Shown here in pieces: positions 37,601 to 49,700 of a stretch of DNA of 64,000 bases. The DNA is from Petaurus breviceps papuanus (Eukaryota > Chordata > Mammalia > Diprotodontia > Petauridae): contig JAMXIF010001253.1 in the NCBI GenBank assembly GCA_028583685.1, positions 98,034,795-98,098,794 of the forward strand, written 5' to 3'. Both the position numbers and the translations under genes were made by a program. The first letter of the stretch is position 1. Every line of letters starts with the position of its first letter. Below the pieces are notes generated by a model. It did no database searches. It was not told the origin of the DNA and was given only the letters and a program-made list of their open reading frames with translations.

Positions 37601-40600
37601 GTTTTCTGGTCTTTATTTAAGGATTAATTCCTACATTGTGAGTATCATCTGCTGTGAAAAATATTTTTAATGCTTTGCACTCCTCTGTCCCCTCTCAGGG
37701 GACATCGGAATTCTAGCATATCACTCCGATGTCCCCTCTCAGGGGACATTGCAGTTTATTAGTGATTACGGGGAATTGAGTTATTTCAACGCAACTTTTT
37801 GAGACATGCATGTTTCCCCGAAGTTTTATCTTGAAATGGCACAAGAAATTAAATCAAAATATCGTAAAATTACTAAGATATATACAAGAAATGTCAGCGG
37901 GTTTTGTGTTGGACGAGAAAGTGAGATGCATGCTCACGACGGTCCAAGCACTTCACGACGCCACTTGAAAAGAGCGATAAGGGGAGTTTGTAGAAGAAAG
38001 GTCGGTTTTCGAACATAGCGCGCACTGTATAGTGAGATATATAATTACAAATAAACAAGTCTACATCTGGAGGAAAAGATTTTCAAAGCTGAGCTCATTT
38101 TGGTTTGAAGCTTCGAGCAGTGCACATAGATCTAACGAGTGAGAAAATCGGAAAAGTGATTCTTTTCTTAGTGAATAAATTGTTTGGTGAAATCTATTTT
38201 GGTAAATATCATCTTGTCAGTCAGTAATAACAATTAGAAATTTTCAACCCATGCATTTATTCATATTTTTTATTAGAACAATGGCAAAGCGTCCAACCAC
38301 GAATGAGTCTCATGACACAAGTAGTAGTGAAGATGAGCTCCAGATAGACCTCTATACAGACACGTTAGAAAGACTAACTGTAGAACAAAACGACAGCAGT
38401 GATAGTGATATCGTTCAACCTAGAAGGCGACGAATTGTTCGCATAGATAGCGAAAGCGATAGTAGTATGGAAGAAAACACACGGCAACATGACAACGTAT
38501 CGTCAAGTGAAGAGTGGGAAGATGTTACCGAATCGGATGTTCTTCCAGCCACGATAAATTTTGATTTACACGAAGAAATAGCTGGACCACAAGTCCCGAG
38601 TAACATAAAAGAGCCCATAGACTATTTCACATTATATTTTACTGAAGAATTAGTAGACAGCATAATAAAAGAGACAAACAATTATGCCAAAGAAGAAATT
38701 GGAAAGAAACAGCTTTCCCGAAAGTCAACTTGGCACAAGTGGTATTCCAGGATTCCGCTACATTTATTCAAGAAATTATTAGAAAGAGTTCCTGATGCAA
38801 AAGGATACCACATGTTCACCGACAGGTACTATACCAGCATCCTTTTAGCGGAAGAACTGCTAAAGATGAATTGTCATCTTACTGGCACTATAAAGATAAA
38901 TCGAAAAGGCGTACCGACACAAATAAACCAAAATTTTCAACCAATAAAACAGTTGCATACAGAAAGAATAATACTACGCTTCTTGCGTGGAAAGATAAAA
39001 TAATTATTACCATGCTCACCAGTTATTATAACACAAACCTACAATCTACCCAGAGAACATTACGCGGTGGACATATCGTAACAGTCAGTAAGCCTGAAAT
39101 GGTGTTAGAATATACGGCAAATATGGGTGTTGTGGATCGTGCGGATCAATACACTTCGACGTATTGTTTCCTCTGTAAATCGCTCAATGGTGGAGGAAGT
39201 TATTTTTTGGGGGGTTGGAAATGTGTGTGATAAACTCATACATAATGTATCGCATCGAAAAACAAACAAGTAATGAAACGCCAATGACACACCACAAGTT
39301 TGTCAAGACACTCGTTGACCAATTAAAGGGCGATTTTCGTGTATCAAGAATGCGTCCATCCGCATCTTCTGCGGACAATAGATTAAACAATAAACTACAT
39401 ATTCCCGATGTGGGACAAAGAAAACGGGACTGCATTGTGTGTTCTAACAGGAAAACACCTGGTGGCAGGCGTCAAACTACTTATTACTGTCAAACATGCA
39501 CTAATCAGCCTGCAATGCATATTGGGGAGTGTTTCAAAACTTATACTGTACAAAATTATAAACAATAAAATATTGGGTTTTTTGCAAATATACATTCTTC
39601 GATGTGACCCAATTCATATAAGTCCAATATCATTATAATAAGTTACTTGGTTCCAAAATTATACTAAATAATATGAGGGTGTGTAAATGCATGTTTCTGC
39701 CACAAAGTAGCATCGAGTAGCTGGTAGCCTGTGTCCATAATGGTTCAGAGTGCAAAGGGTTAATTAAGGTTCAGATATTAACACTTAGATCACCTAAGAG
39801 AGTGGTTCCCATGATAGTAGCTCGGGTAGAAAATAATTTCTTTAGAGTGAGAAAGAAGAATACAAATCCCTGCTAGTTAAATGTTATAAGGACTTTAACC
39901 CATGACAGTACTTCAATTTAATTATTTTTCCTTCTTTCTTTTCTAAACACTAACCCTTCTTTGTTCCATTAAAAAATTTTTCTTTGTAGCTCAGCTGTTT
40001 AGGACAATATGATATAACAGAAAGAATGATGATAGATTTGGAACCCCAGAAATTGAGGGCTTAAATCCCACCTCCAGCACTTAGCTAAATGACCTTAGAC
40101 AAGTCACCAAACCTTTTTGAATCTGTTTCCTTACTTGTGCAATGGGGAAAGTAATAGAGCAGGGGCTTTTAACATTTTTGTGTCATGGCCCGCTCTGGCA
40201 TTGTGGGCAAGCCTGTGAATACCATCTCAGAAAAATGCATAAGATAAAATACGTAAGATTATAAAAGGAACCAAATACAGTTGAAATAGTTGCCACAGCA
40301 TTTTTTATAGGCCTCAGATGTAAAAATCCTGCTGTAGAATCTGTTTCATAGAGTTTTCAAGGATCAGATGAGATACAATGTATGGTAAAATGCTTTTATA
40401 AACCTTAAAATTGGCATGTCATTCATGTTTTATCACATTTTAGGGGTTTGTTTTGCCTGTGTTATTGAACTTAAGAGTAGAGATAATGTCTAGATCACCA
40501 CAGATAGATTAAAAAGTTCCCCAAATATTCAGGAGTAGGAATGTGTGTCATTTGCAGAACAATCTCACTCCACAGAAAGTACAAAATTGCATAAAGGTGC

Positions 40601-43600
40601 TCTGAGTGCCCTAAAACAGCCATTTTAACTCCCTCCACTTCCAGGAATCCCCTGTAGTCTTCCAACTAAAGCAGCATCCTCTAGTTTGCACTCCCCTGAA
40701 GAAAGGAAACCTATTTGTATTTGCTAAAGAGTCAACCTGTTACTTTCCCTCGCCCACTAAAATTCTAGTGAGCCCCTTCTTTGATCGTTATTGTTCCCTA
40801 AATGTTGTCAGGGAAATGAATGAACAGGGACAAGATTGGCTCTCCAGATAAACATGGGCAGGATCCTAGAATACTGGAGCTGGGACAAACCTGAAAGATT
40901 GAACCAGAGTATAGAAGCAAACATTGGATTGAGTCAGAAAAATTGTTTGCAACCATGACTCCACCATTTACTGCTGTGACTAGGGGCACCATCATTGGTC
41001 TTCTCTGATCCTTAGTTTTCTTATTTCTGAAATGAGGATAATAACTAACACTGCCTTCCTTATAGCTTTGTTTTGAAGAAAACCCTTTATAAACTGTATA
41101 GCACTACATTGTACTGGGTAAAATGCCACTCCATTAAAATGAGCTCTCTTTGAAAATGAAAAATACACCAAAAAATAACCCCAATTACATATGACACTCG
41201 GGTTTTAGGGAAACTATGTAGGACTGGCATTTCAACTAATAGAGTTTATGTAAAGATACTATCTAGGCCAGTGACTTTATTTTACACATTGGAAAAATTA
41301 GGCCTGGAGAAGTAAAATGCTTCACCTAATAACACACAGTGATTTAGTAGCAGAGCTAGAACTAGAACCTGGGTCTCCCGTTCTTCCTATCACACCATGA
41401 GTTAGATGCTACCCTAGTTACATTTTCATGGTGTTTTACATAAATTAGGTAGGTACAGTAGGTTGTGATATATCCCCATTTAAAGGATAAGGAAGCAGTC
41501 TTGAGAGTGGTTAAATGACCCTTCATTGTCATATGTGCAGTAATTTTTAGAAGCAGCAGTAGAACTCAGGTTTCTCTTGACTCCAAGTCAAGTGCTATTT
41601 TATCTACACCGTGTCTCTTCTCCCATTTTGGAAATGGATGCTGGTTAATGGGTACTTTGCCAGGAGTTTGTGTTTACTCATGTTCCTCTTCCCTTGAATT
41701 CAGTTGATTTTAGTAAACAATATGAAATTCCCTGTCCTTTTCCTTCTGCTTATCCAAATCAGACTTTATCCTTCAAGAACCATCCAGAAGGCTTTTCCAC
41801 ATCCTGAGGAAAATAGTCTTCCTCATCTAGATTCCTTTAGCAGTTACAGTTTGTACCATACAGTTAAACAGTTATTTATTATCTTGTGCTATTCAGTGTT
41901 GTTTCATATGTATTCGTCTTATCTTCCCACCTGGATTATAAGCTCCTGAAAGTTACAACTCAAACATAAGTACCCTAGTAGGACATAACTAGGTATAGTT
42001 ATACCTTCGTCTATATAGCCATCACTGCTGAGCATATAATAGGTAATTTCATTAAGCCAAATATTCCGAGTAAGATATAGAATTTGAGATTCTAGTTCTG
42101 TTGCCAACTTAACTTCCCATAGAAGTAAATAACCACTTATTTGTTGCTTTACATTACTATAGTAGTCCTTCAGATACCACTTATTTTCAAAACTCATAGA
42201 GATGTTGATCCTGAATGGTATTTCTGTTGTTTGGGTTTTTTTTTCTTAGTGTCTGCTAGCTTACAGTAACATACATTAAAACTGCTTTGCATCACTTCCA
42301 TTCAGATCCCACTTATTTCCTTCATGAATATGAACCTATTCTCTTTATTAGTGCTAGTTTTTCTTCCTTTTTTCCCTCCTTTATAGTTTGAGAGGAAAAT
42401 GGCACCTAAACTGAATCCCATATACTAAATAACATCCAAAAGTACTCTTTGAGTCCTTTTATAAGAGGTTATTATTTTCCAGACTCACAGAGATGCTGAT
42501 CCTGAATAACATTTTGTTTGGGGGGGGGGGGGTTGCTTAGTGCCTGCTACTTTACAGTAAAATTAGTTGTATTTATTGACCTTCCATAACAAGGTGTATA
42601 TTGTTTTTTCTATAAATAAAGTTATTTATAATTCAGATTATTTATTTTCATGAGGAACTTAGTATTTTTAAGGATCTCTACAGGGACTTGGTAGAGAAGA
42701 AAGAGACCACCACCCTCTGCTCCCTTTTTTATTCTTCCAATTTCTTAAAGTGGGTCATATGTAACTATGGGGAAAAGTGTAATTTTGTTGAATAGACTTG
42801 AATTCCCCCCCCCCCCCAAAAATCATTTTTATTTTGCTGATTTTAGTTACAAATTTATGAGTTCATCAACATGAAGCACACTCTCTTTTCTAGATATCTT
42901 GTATTTTGGTCATGTAGATCTTTTTTTTTTTTAAGCAATTGGGGTTAAGTATCTTGCTCAAGGTTACACAGCCAGTTATTTCTGGGTGTGGTGCTAAGTA
43001 TCTGAGCCCTGATTTGATCCCAGGTTATCCCGACTCTGGGGCCGGTGCTCTTACTCACTGAGCCACCTGGCTGCCCCTCATGTAGATCTTTTAATGCTAA
43101 ATTAGCATATTTTAATTATTCTGTGCCCTCTTTTCAGATTTCCAGCTCAGTATATGTCCATATAACATAAATAACATTTTCTAAAAATGTTTTTGTTTGT
43201 TACTTTTTTCTTAGTTCTCCGAAATGCCTTGAAGTATTACTATATAGTATCTTTAAAATGTAATCTAGGCTATCAGTGAGAAATACTTATATTTACTCTT
43301 TTTTTTTTTTTTTTTTGAGCAATTGGGGTTTAAGTAACTTGCTCAAGGTTGCACGGCCAGGTGTTTCTGGGTAGGTGCTAAGTGTCTGAGCCCAGATTCG
43401 ATCCCAGGTCATCCCAACTCTGGAGCCAGTGCTCCTACTCACTGAGCCACCTGGCCACCCCTATTTACTTACTCTTTACCAGAAGGTAATCTTTTTTTGG
43501 AGGAACTTCACAACAATAGTAATTTAACCCCTGTGGGACATTTTACAGTATTAGAAAAATCACATATACTATTGACAGCATCTTATATCATACTTTTTTC

Positions 43601-46192
43601 AGATTCCTTTTGATCATCTAGGAAATAAGCAGGGTAGGTATAGGTTTATAAAGCAGAATATTTGAGTCGGAGAGCCTATAACAATGTACATGTCAATAAA
43701 TATTTGTAGATAGATTGACACTTGCCCAAAGCTCTAGTTGCTTAAGTGAAGCATTAAAACTAGAGCTATGAGCTAATACTCTTTCAAATATGTATGATTT
43801 TTTTTTTTAGCTTTTTCAATAAAACACTTGATTCTATTTTCTGCTTTTTTGTTTTTTGGAGGGCAGTTGGGTTTAAGTAACTTGCCCAAGGTCACACAGC
43901 TAGGTTTTTTGTTTGTGTGCGTTAAGTGTCTCAGGGCGCATCAGAACTCACATCCTCCTGTCTCCAGGGCCAGCACTCTATTTACTGCACCACTTAGCCG
44001 CCCCACTTGATTCTATTTTCTAAAAAACAGTGTTTAAGATAGCTTAGGTATTGGTTGGCATAATAACACTGGCCTATGATTCAAGATTTAGGTTCTTCCC
44101 TGATTTGATGGCTAATTATGCTATATGATATAGAACAAATTTAACTTTTGATTTCTAATAAGATTGCTCTAACAACTTATTTTCTACAGGAATGTATGAA
44201 GATAATTAGATTAAATGTACTTTTTGTGAATTTTTAGTATCTGAGTTTTTACTTATATCTCAATATAAAAATGTTTAATCAGAACGTTTAATCATATTTG
44301 ATTAAAGCCAAGAAGGAAGAAAAGAAAAGACATAAGTCATCATCTTCATCCAGTGATTCAGATAGTTCAAGTGATTCTCAGTCCTCTGATTCTTCTTCTG
44401 ATTCGGAAAGTGCTTCTGAAGAAAAATCCAAAAAAAGAAAAAAGAAACACCGAAAGTCTCGAAAACATAAGAAGGAAAAGAAGAAGAAAAAGAAAAGCAA
44501 GAAGAGGTTAGTCTTTTGCTATTTAGTCAGCAGCAAATGGTTCGTATTCCTTTCAGAAACTGATAACATCTTTCCCTTTTACTTAAAAAGTACATGTTTA
44601 ATTCTTAGAATCATTTAAGGAAAAATATTTGATTTTCATAGTAATTTCTCTGTGTGGCACAGAATTATAATTTTGACATTGCCAAGATGTTTAAAGAATT
44701 AAATTTTGATACAAATACAAAATTTCCATTTTGTACATGATTTGTAAATCATGTAAATCCATGTCTTCTTAAAACAGTGCTCAAAGAAAAGGCCTCAGAT
44801 TCACAGAAAGTTAGTACTGGAGGGAAACTTAGACATGATTTAAAATTAAGAAACAAGCTGAGAGAGAAGAAATTATTTGTCCAGGGCCCCAGCACTTGTA
44901 GCAAAAAGCAGAATCAAGTCCTGAACTCAGAATTGTCTTTTAACTCTTTGTCCCAAACTCTTTCTAATACAACATGATTCTTTCTTCTGTTACATAGTCT
45001 TTAGGTTCTTGGTTTTGTGGAGTTTTATACTAGTGGATCCTAGTACACTTTGGGAATTGGGAAAGATTTATAAAAGGTTATTAATTGTTATTCCTGTTAA
45101 TTTCCCCAGCAATATTGTTTATTCCTTTTATTTATTTTTTTTTACATTAACAAGCATTTTCTTTTTCTTCCTACCTTCCTCTCCGTTGAGGTAGGGATAT
45201 GAAAGAATATGCATAATTAAGCAAAAAATTTTCTTATTCATATCCAGAAAACAATGTGTCTCATTTTGCATTTTGAGTCTATTACCATTCTGTCAGGAAA
45301 TGTTACATTCTATTTTTTGTTGCAACTGTGGTAGTAATGGGGAATAATGACTATGCTTGTAGTTTTATTAGTATGGAGTAATCCTGGATGCCAAAAATCC
45401 CTCTACTAATTCAAGTTAGCACCTTCACTGCAAACTCTCATCTAAGTTGCCTAGAGCTCTGAGTCATTAAGTAACTTGTTGAGGATCACACAACCCGTAT
45501 GTGTTTAAGAGGCAAGACTTGATTCTAGGTCTTCTTGGTTTCAAGGTTGCTTTTCTTTCTGTTACTCCAAGTACTAACTTGGAGGAACAGTCTTCCTTCT
45601 TGGTTTCTCTCTCTCCATTGTCCCTAGTGAAATTTGGCCTAAAATATTTGCAACATTTCTAAAATGTTAGAGAACTTATTTCTGGATCTTTACTTTTTCT
45701 CTCAAAAGACGCTGCCAGTTTGATACCAGTTGAAAGTATTCTCTGCATTTATAAATTTAATTAGAAATTACCTCCGAAATTGAAAATATTTTGAACTTGA
45801 AAACAATCATCTTAATACTTAAAAAATGGAGTGCAAAGGAATTGATGTTGAAAGCCAATGAGAAAATCTTACTTAAAAGGACAGTATTTAAGGTTTTTGT
45901 ATTTTATGAAGGAGGGGTAATTTTTTCATATTATGTTATAATTTTAGGATTAGAGGGGAGGCAAGGCATTTGGGGTTAAGTGACTTGTCCAAGGTCACAC
46001 AGCTATTTAAGTGTCAGGTTCTGAGGCTGGATTTGAACTCTGGTCCTCCTGACTCCAGGGTTGGTGCTCTATTCACCATGCCACCTAACTGCCCCTTAAT
46101 TTTAGAATTTTTGTTAATCATGATGTTGTAAAGAACAGCAACTTGGGTTTAGCGCATCTAGCTTTTGTGTGTTTGTGTGTATGTGTATTATA

Positions 46193-46228
<36 letters not shown>

Positions 46229-46660
46229 TGTTTCCATCTTTTCATTAAGTTCCTCCACTGAGAGTGAAGATGAAAGCCCTGAAGCACAGCCACAGTCTAC
46301 TGTCCGTCCAGAAGAGATCCCTCCTATTCCTGAAAACAGGTTCCTAATGAGAAAAAGTCCTCCTAAAGTAGATGAGAAAGAGAGAAAGAATAGAGAAAGG
46401 GAGAAAGAAAGAGAGTGGTAAGTAGATCTTTATGACATATGATATCTTCATTTTATTGTGGAAATTAGAGTATTAGAGGAAAGTTTCCTGGTTTTCAGCT
46501 AGATTTTTAAGAAAAAGATTAAGAAACTTTGAAGTATTTGTTATCTATTATTATTATTACCTATTATAGAACTTTTTTTTTTGCCTTTTTGGAAGGCAGT
46601 TGGGGTTAAGTGACTTGCCCAAGGTCACATGGATAGTTTTGTGTGCGTGTGTGTGTGTGT

Positions 46661-46706
<46 letters not shown>

Positions 46707-49700
46707 ATTAAGTGTCTGAGGTTGGATTTGAACTCAGATCCTCCTGATTCCAGGGCTGGTGCTCTATTCACTGCGCCACATAGCTGCCCCTGTAGAACTT
46801 CTTAGAAGCATTAACTTATATTATGCTTAAAGATAAGAAGGTTTTAGTTAAGCCTTAATTTGCCTTTCATAAAATGGAATCTGGTTTTTTTGGTATCTGG
46901 ACAAAACTCTTTATTGCTAGGAAAATATATTTATTCTTTAAGAAATAACTGCATTGTAAGTTTGTCATGTGTGTTAATTTTCAAAAACTTATTTGGGCAT
47001 GTAAAGATAACATTGATTATAAATCTTTTTTTAATGAATGTTTCATAAGCACCTCTACTGGACCATATTTTTCAATTTAATAAATATAAACATACACAAA
47101 GGACACTGTGCTGATGTTGAATTAATATCATATGACTAAGATATATTGCTTCCTTCAAGTAGCTCATAATTTAAGGAATATGACCAGTTTACAATTGTGT
47201 CACAAGGCTTCAGAATATGGAAAGTGTCATAAGAATGATAGAAGCTAAGAGCTCTGAAGGTTTAAGCGAAGAAGACACTAAGAAAGACTACATGTTATTT
47301 TACCTTGAATGATAGGATTTCTGAAGGCAGATGAACAAGGTTGGTCATTGCAAGTAGAATGACATAGCATTGGAAGGAACAGAATATATAAGGCATCATT
47401 GAATAACCTAGTTTGACTGGCTAATGGGTAATGTTTAAGGGAATGGGAGTGATAGATTTCTAAAATGATACTGCCATATTTTAGAAGACCTTGAATGCCA
47501 AGGCTAAGAAATCTAAATTTGATTCATCAGGCAGTGGGAAGCTATTCAACTTTCAGGAAAATGAAATTATCAGAGTTCTTTTTGGAAAAAAAAACAGTCA
47601 GTTGATAAATTGGATTGATTGGGGGTAGTGGAAATATAACATAAGATGTAAGACCCAGTAAGTTACCTGAGAAATAATGAGAATCTAAATTAGGGTGATG
47701 GAAGTACTACATAACCTATTGTTACTCTTTTTTTCCTTATCTGTGGAAAAAGATTTGGACATCATGCTCCCTGAAGTTCCTTCCAGTCCTAAAATTACAA
47801 ACTTGTATGACTTGATTCAATGGATTTGAATTTGAGAAAAAGAAATTTCAAAAATATTTTGACCAGGTTAAAACCAGTTTTAACTGTTAAATAGAAGTGT
47901 TTTGAATATGTTGAATTTGAGGTGTTGATAGGACGTCTAAGAGAAGAATATAGAAATGGAACCTGGGGACCATCAAAACTAGAGATAGAAGTTTGTGAGG
48001 TGTGTCATTGAGATGAGAATTGAAACCAAAGGAAAAGATAAATTCTCTAAGAAACTATAGAAGGAAGAGAAGGTTCAGAATAAATCCTTTAGGAGCATCC
48101 CTCCTTATGTGGATTTTGAGGAAGAGTAGCTTATGAAACCATCAGTGAAATCATGTTAGTGCATTTGAATATAATTAAATCACAGTGGGGTTTTTTTTGG
48201 TTTTTATTTTGTTTTTTTAAGCTTTTAAAAACTTATTTTTATAGGATATTAAAATTTGAACTGCAAAGGACCTCAATGATTGTGTGATCTGTGCTCTTCA
48301 TTTTACAAATAAGAAAACAAATTCTAAAGGTTATATGATTTGCATAAAGTCACCTGGGTGTTAAATAATACAGCATGTATTTAAATTCGGGTTGTCTGAC
48401 TCTACATCTAACCTTCTTCCCACTGTACCACACTATTTCCTTTACTTTAGAGAATGACCAAATTGGCCATTTGTCAGAGGTGTGGAAAGGGATTCATGCA
48501 TCACTTAATTTGGTTTGGATGACCTCCAAAGTCTCTTTCAATCCTGGGGGTTTAGAATTCTCACGACTTGTCATCTTTGGTTGTTCAGCAATATAGCATA
48601 GTTATTTTTTTTTAAACTGTATCTGCTGAATAATAGTACACTGTTGGTATTTTTTCTTTAAACTTGGTCCCTTAATAATTAATAAAAATGAAGTTATTAG
48701 GAAATGGTTATTTTAAATGTTTAGCTTTTTTTTTTTTTTTAAGCAATCGGGGTTAAGTAACTTGCTCAAGGTTACAGGGCCAGTTATTTCTGGGTGTGGT
48801 GCTGAGTATCTGAGCCCGGATTTGATCCAGGTCATCCCAACACTGGAGCCGGTACTGTTACTCGCTGAGCCACCTGGCCACCCGGTTATTTTAAATGTTG
48901 AAGGTTTATAGGAATGAAATAAACTATATTGTTATAGATCAAGGAAACTATAACAGTTGGATTTACTTTTTATAAAATAGTGGTTTTTAACTTTCTTTTT
49001 ACTTCTAGTAATCCATCTAACTCCCAGTCCTCTTCATATCAAAGGCGACTTCTAGTCACCAGATCTGGAAGGAAAATTAAAGGAAGAGGACCAAGGGTAA
49101 GTGTTTCTTTTCAAGGGAATCTTCTTGGCATTTTTTTCCTTTCTTATTTTTTAATTATGTAGTAAGAAGATATTCTTTATATAGTATATAAAATTTGTGC
49201 TAATAGACATACTCGTGTGACTTGCTGAGTTGGAATTATGGCTTTTAAAAATAATGTTTTTTGGTAGATTGTGTTATTTGTGTCGTAGAACAAAAATGAA
49301 AACTGATGAAACATCCATACAAATGATGTGTTTAATTGCTTAGTAGCTTAAAATTTGAGAGCAAGTCTTTACTAGGTTTTATGGATATTGTAGCTATCCT
49401 AAGAGGCTCTTAGCTATGTAACACTATATAGAGCCCACACTTCAGACTATAATATCCCAAAGTCATACACACTAAATTTTAGTCTAAAATTACCCCCCAG
49501 GAACTCCACTGTGTACCTAGAACTCCTAGAACCTTTTTAGTTTACCTTAGATATAGAGAACAGAGGAGAGGAAACTAAGGTATCAACTGTCTAATGTCTT
49601 ATTTCAGACACACTCCAAGCATAATTTTTTAGACTTTTTTAATGAAATGTATTTTATGGGTAACATTCTGACATTCTTTTGAGAGTAATAGTATATGAAG

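Larger units (their letters stand above)
37671..39759 (+). mobile_element. piggyBac-type DNA transposon, 2.09 kb, internally deleted
   Basis: Flanked on both sides by TTAA (37667-37670 and 39760-39763), the canonical piggyBac target. The right end reads GAGTGCAAAGGG and the left end TGCTTTGCACTC, a 12-bp terminal inverted repeat with two mismatches, the right end fitting the family's CCCTTT start. A pair of palindromes lies just inside the left end. The body encodes piggyBac transposase parts in the same direction as PPIG and contains many CpG dinucleotides, unlike the surrounding intron, which suggests a fairly recent arrival. It lies in PPIG intron 7. The coding part is not functional: an internal deletion and two frame changes are visible. 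It could be a non-autonomous copy moved by a relative. Confidence 0.93.

Noticed and set aside
38251-38280. Upstream ATG at 38251 as the transposase start
   Set aside because: The ten residues before the ATG at 38281 are hydrophobic, lie before an acceptor-like AG and do not look like the family N-terminus; 38281 fits better.
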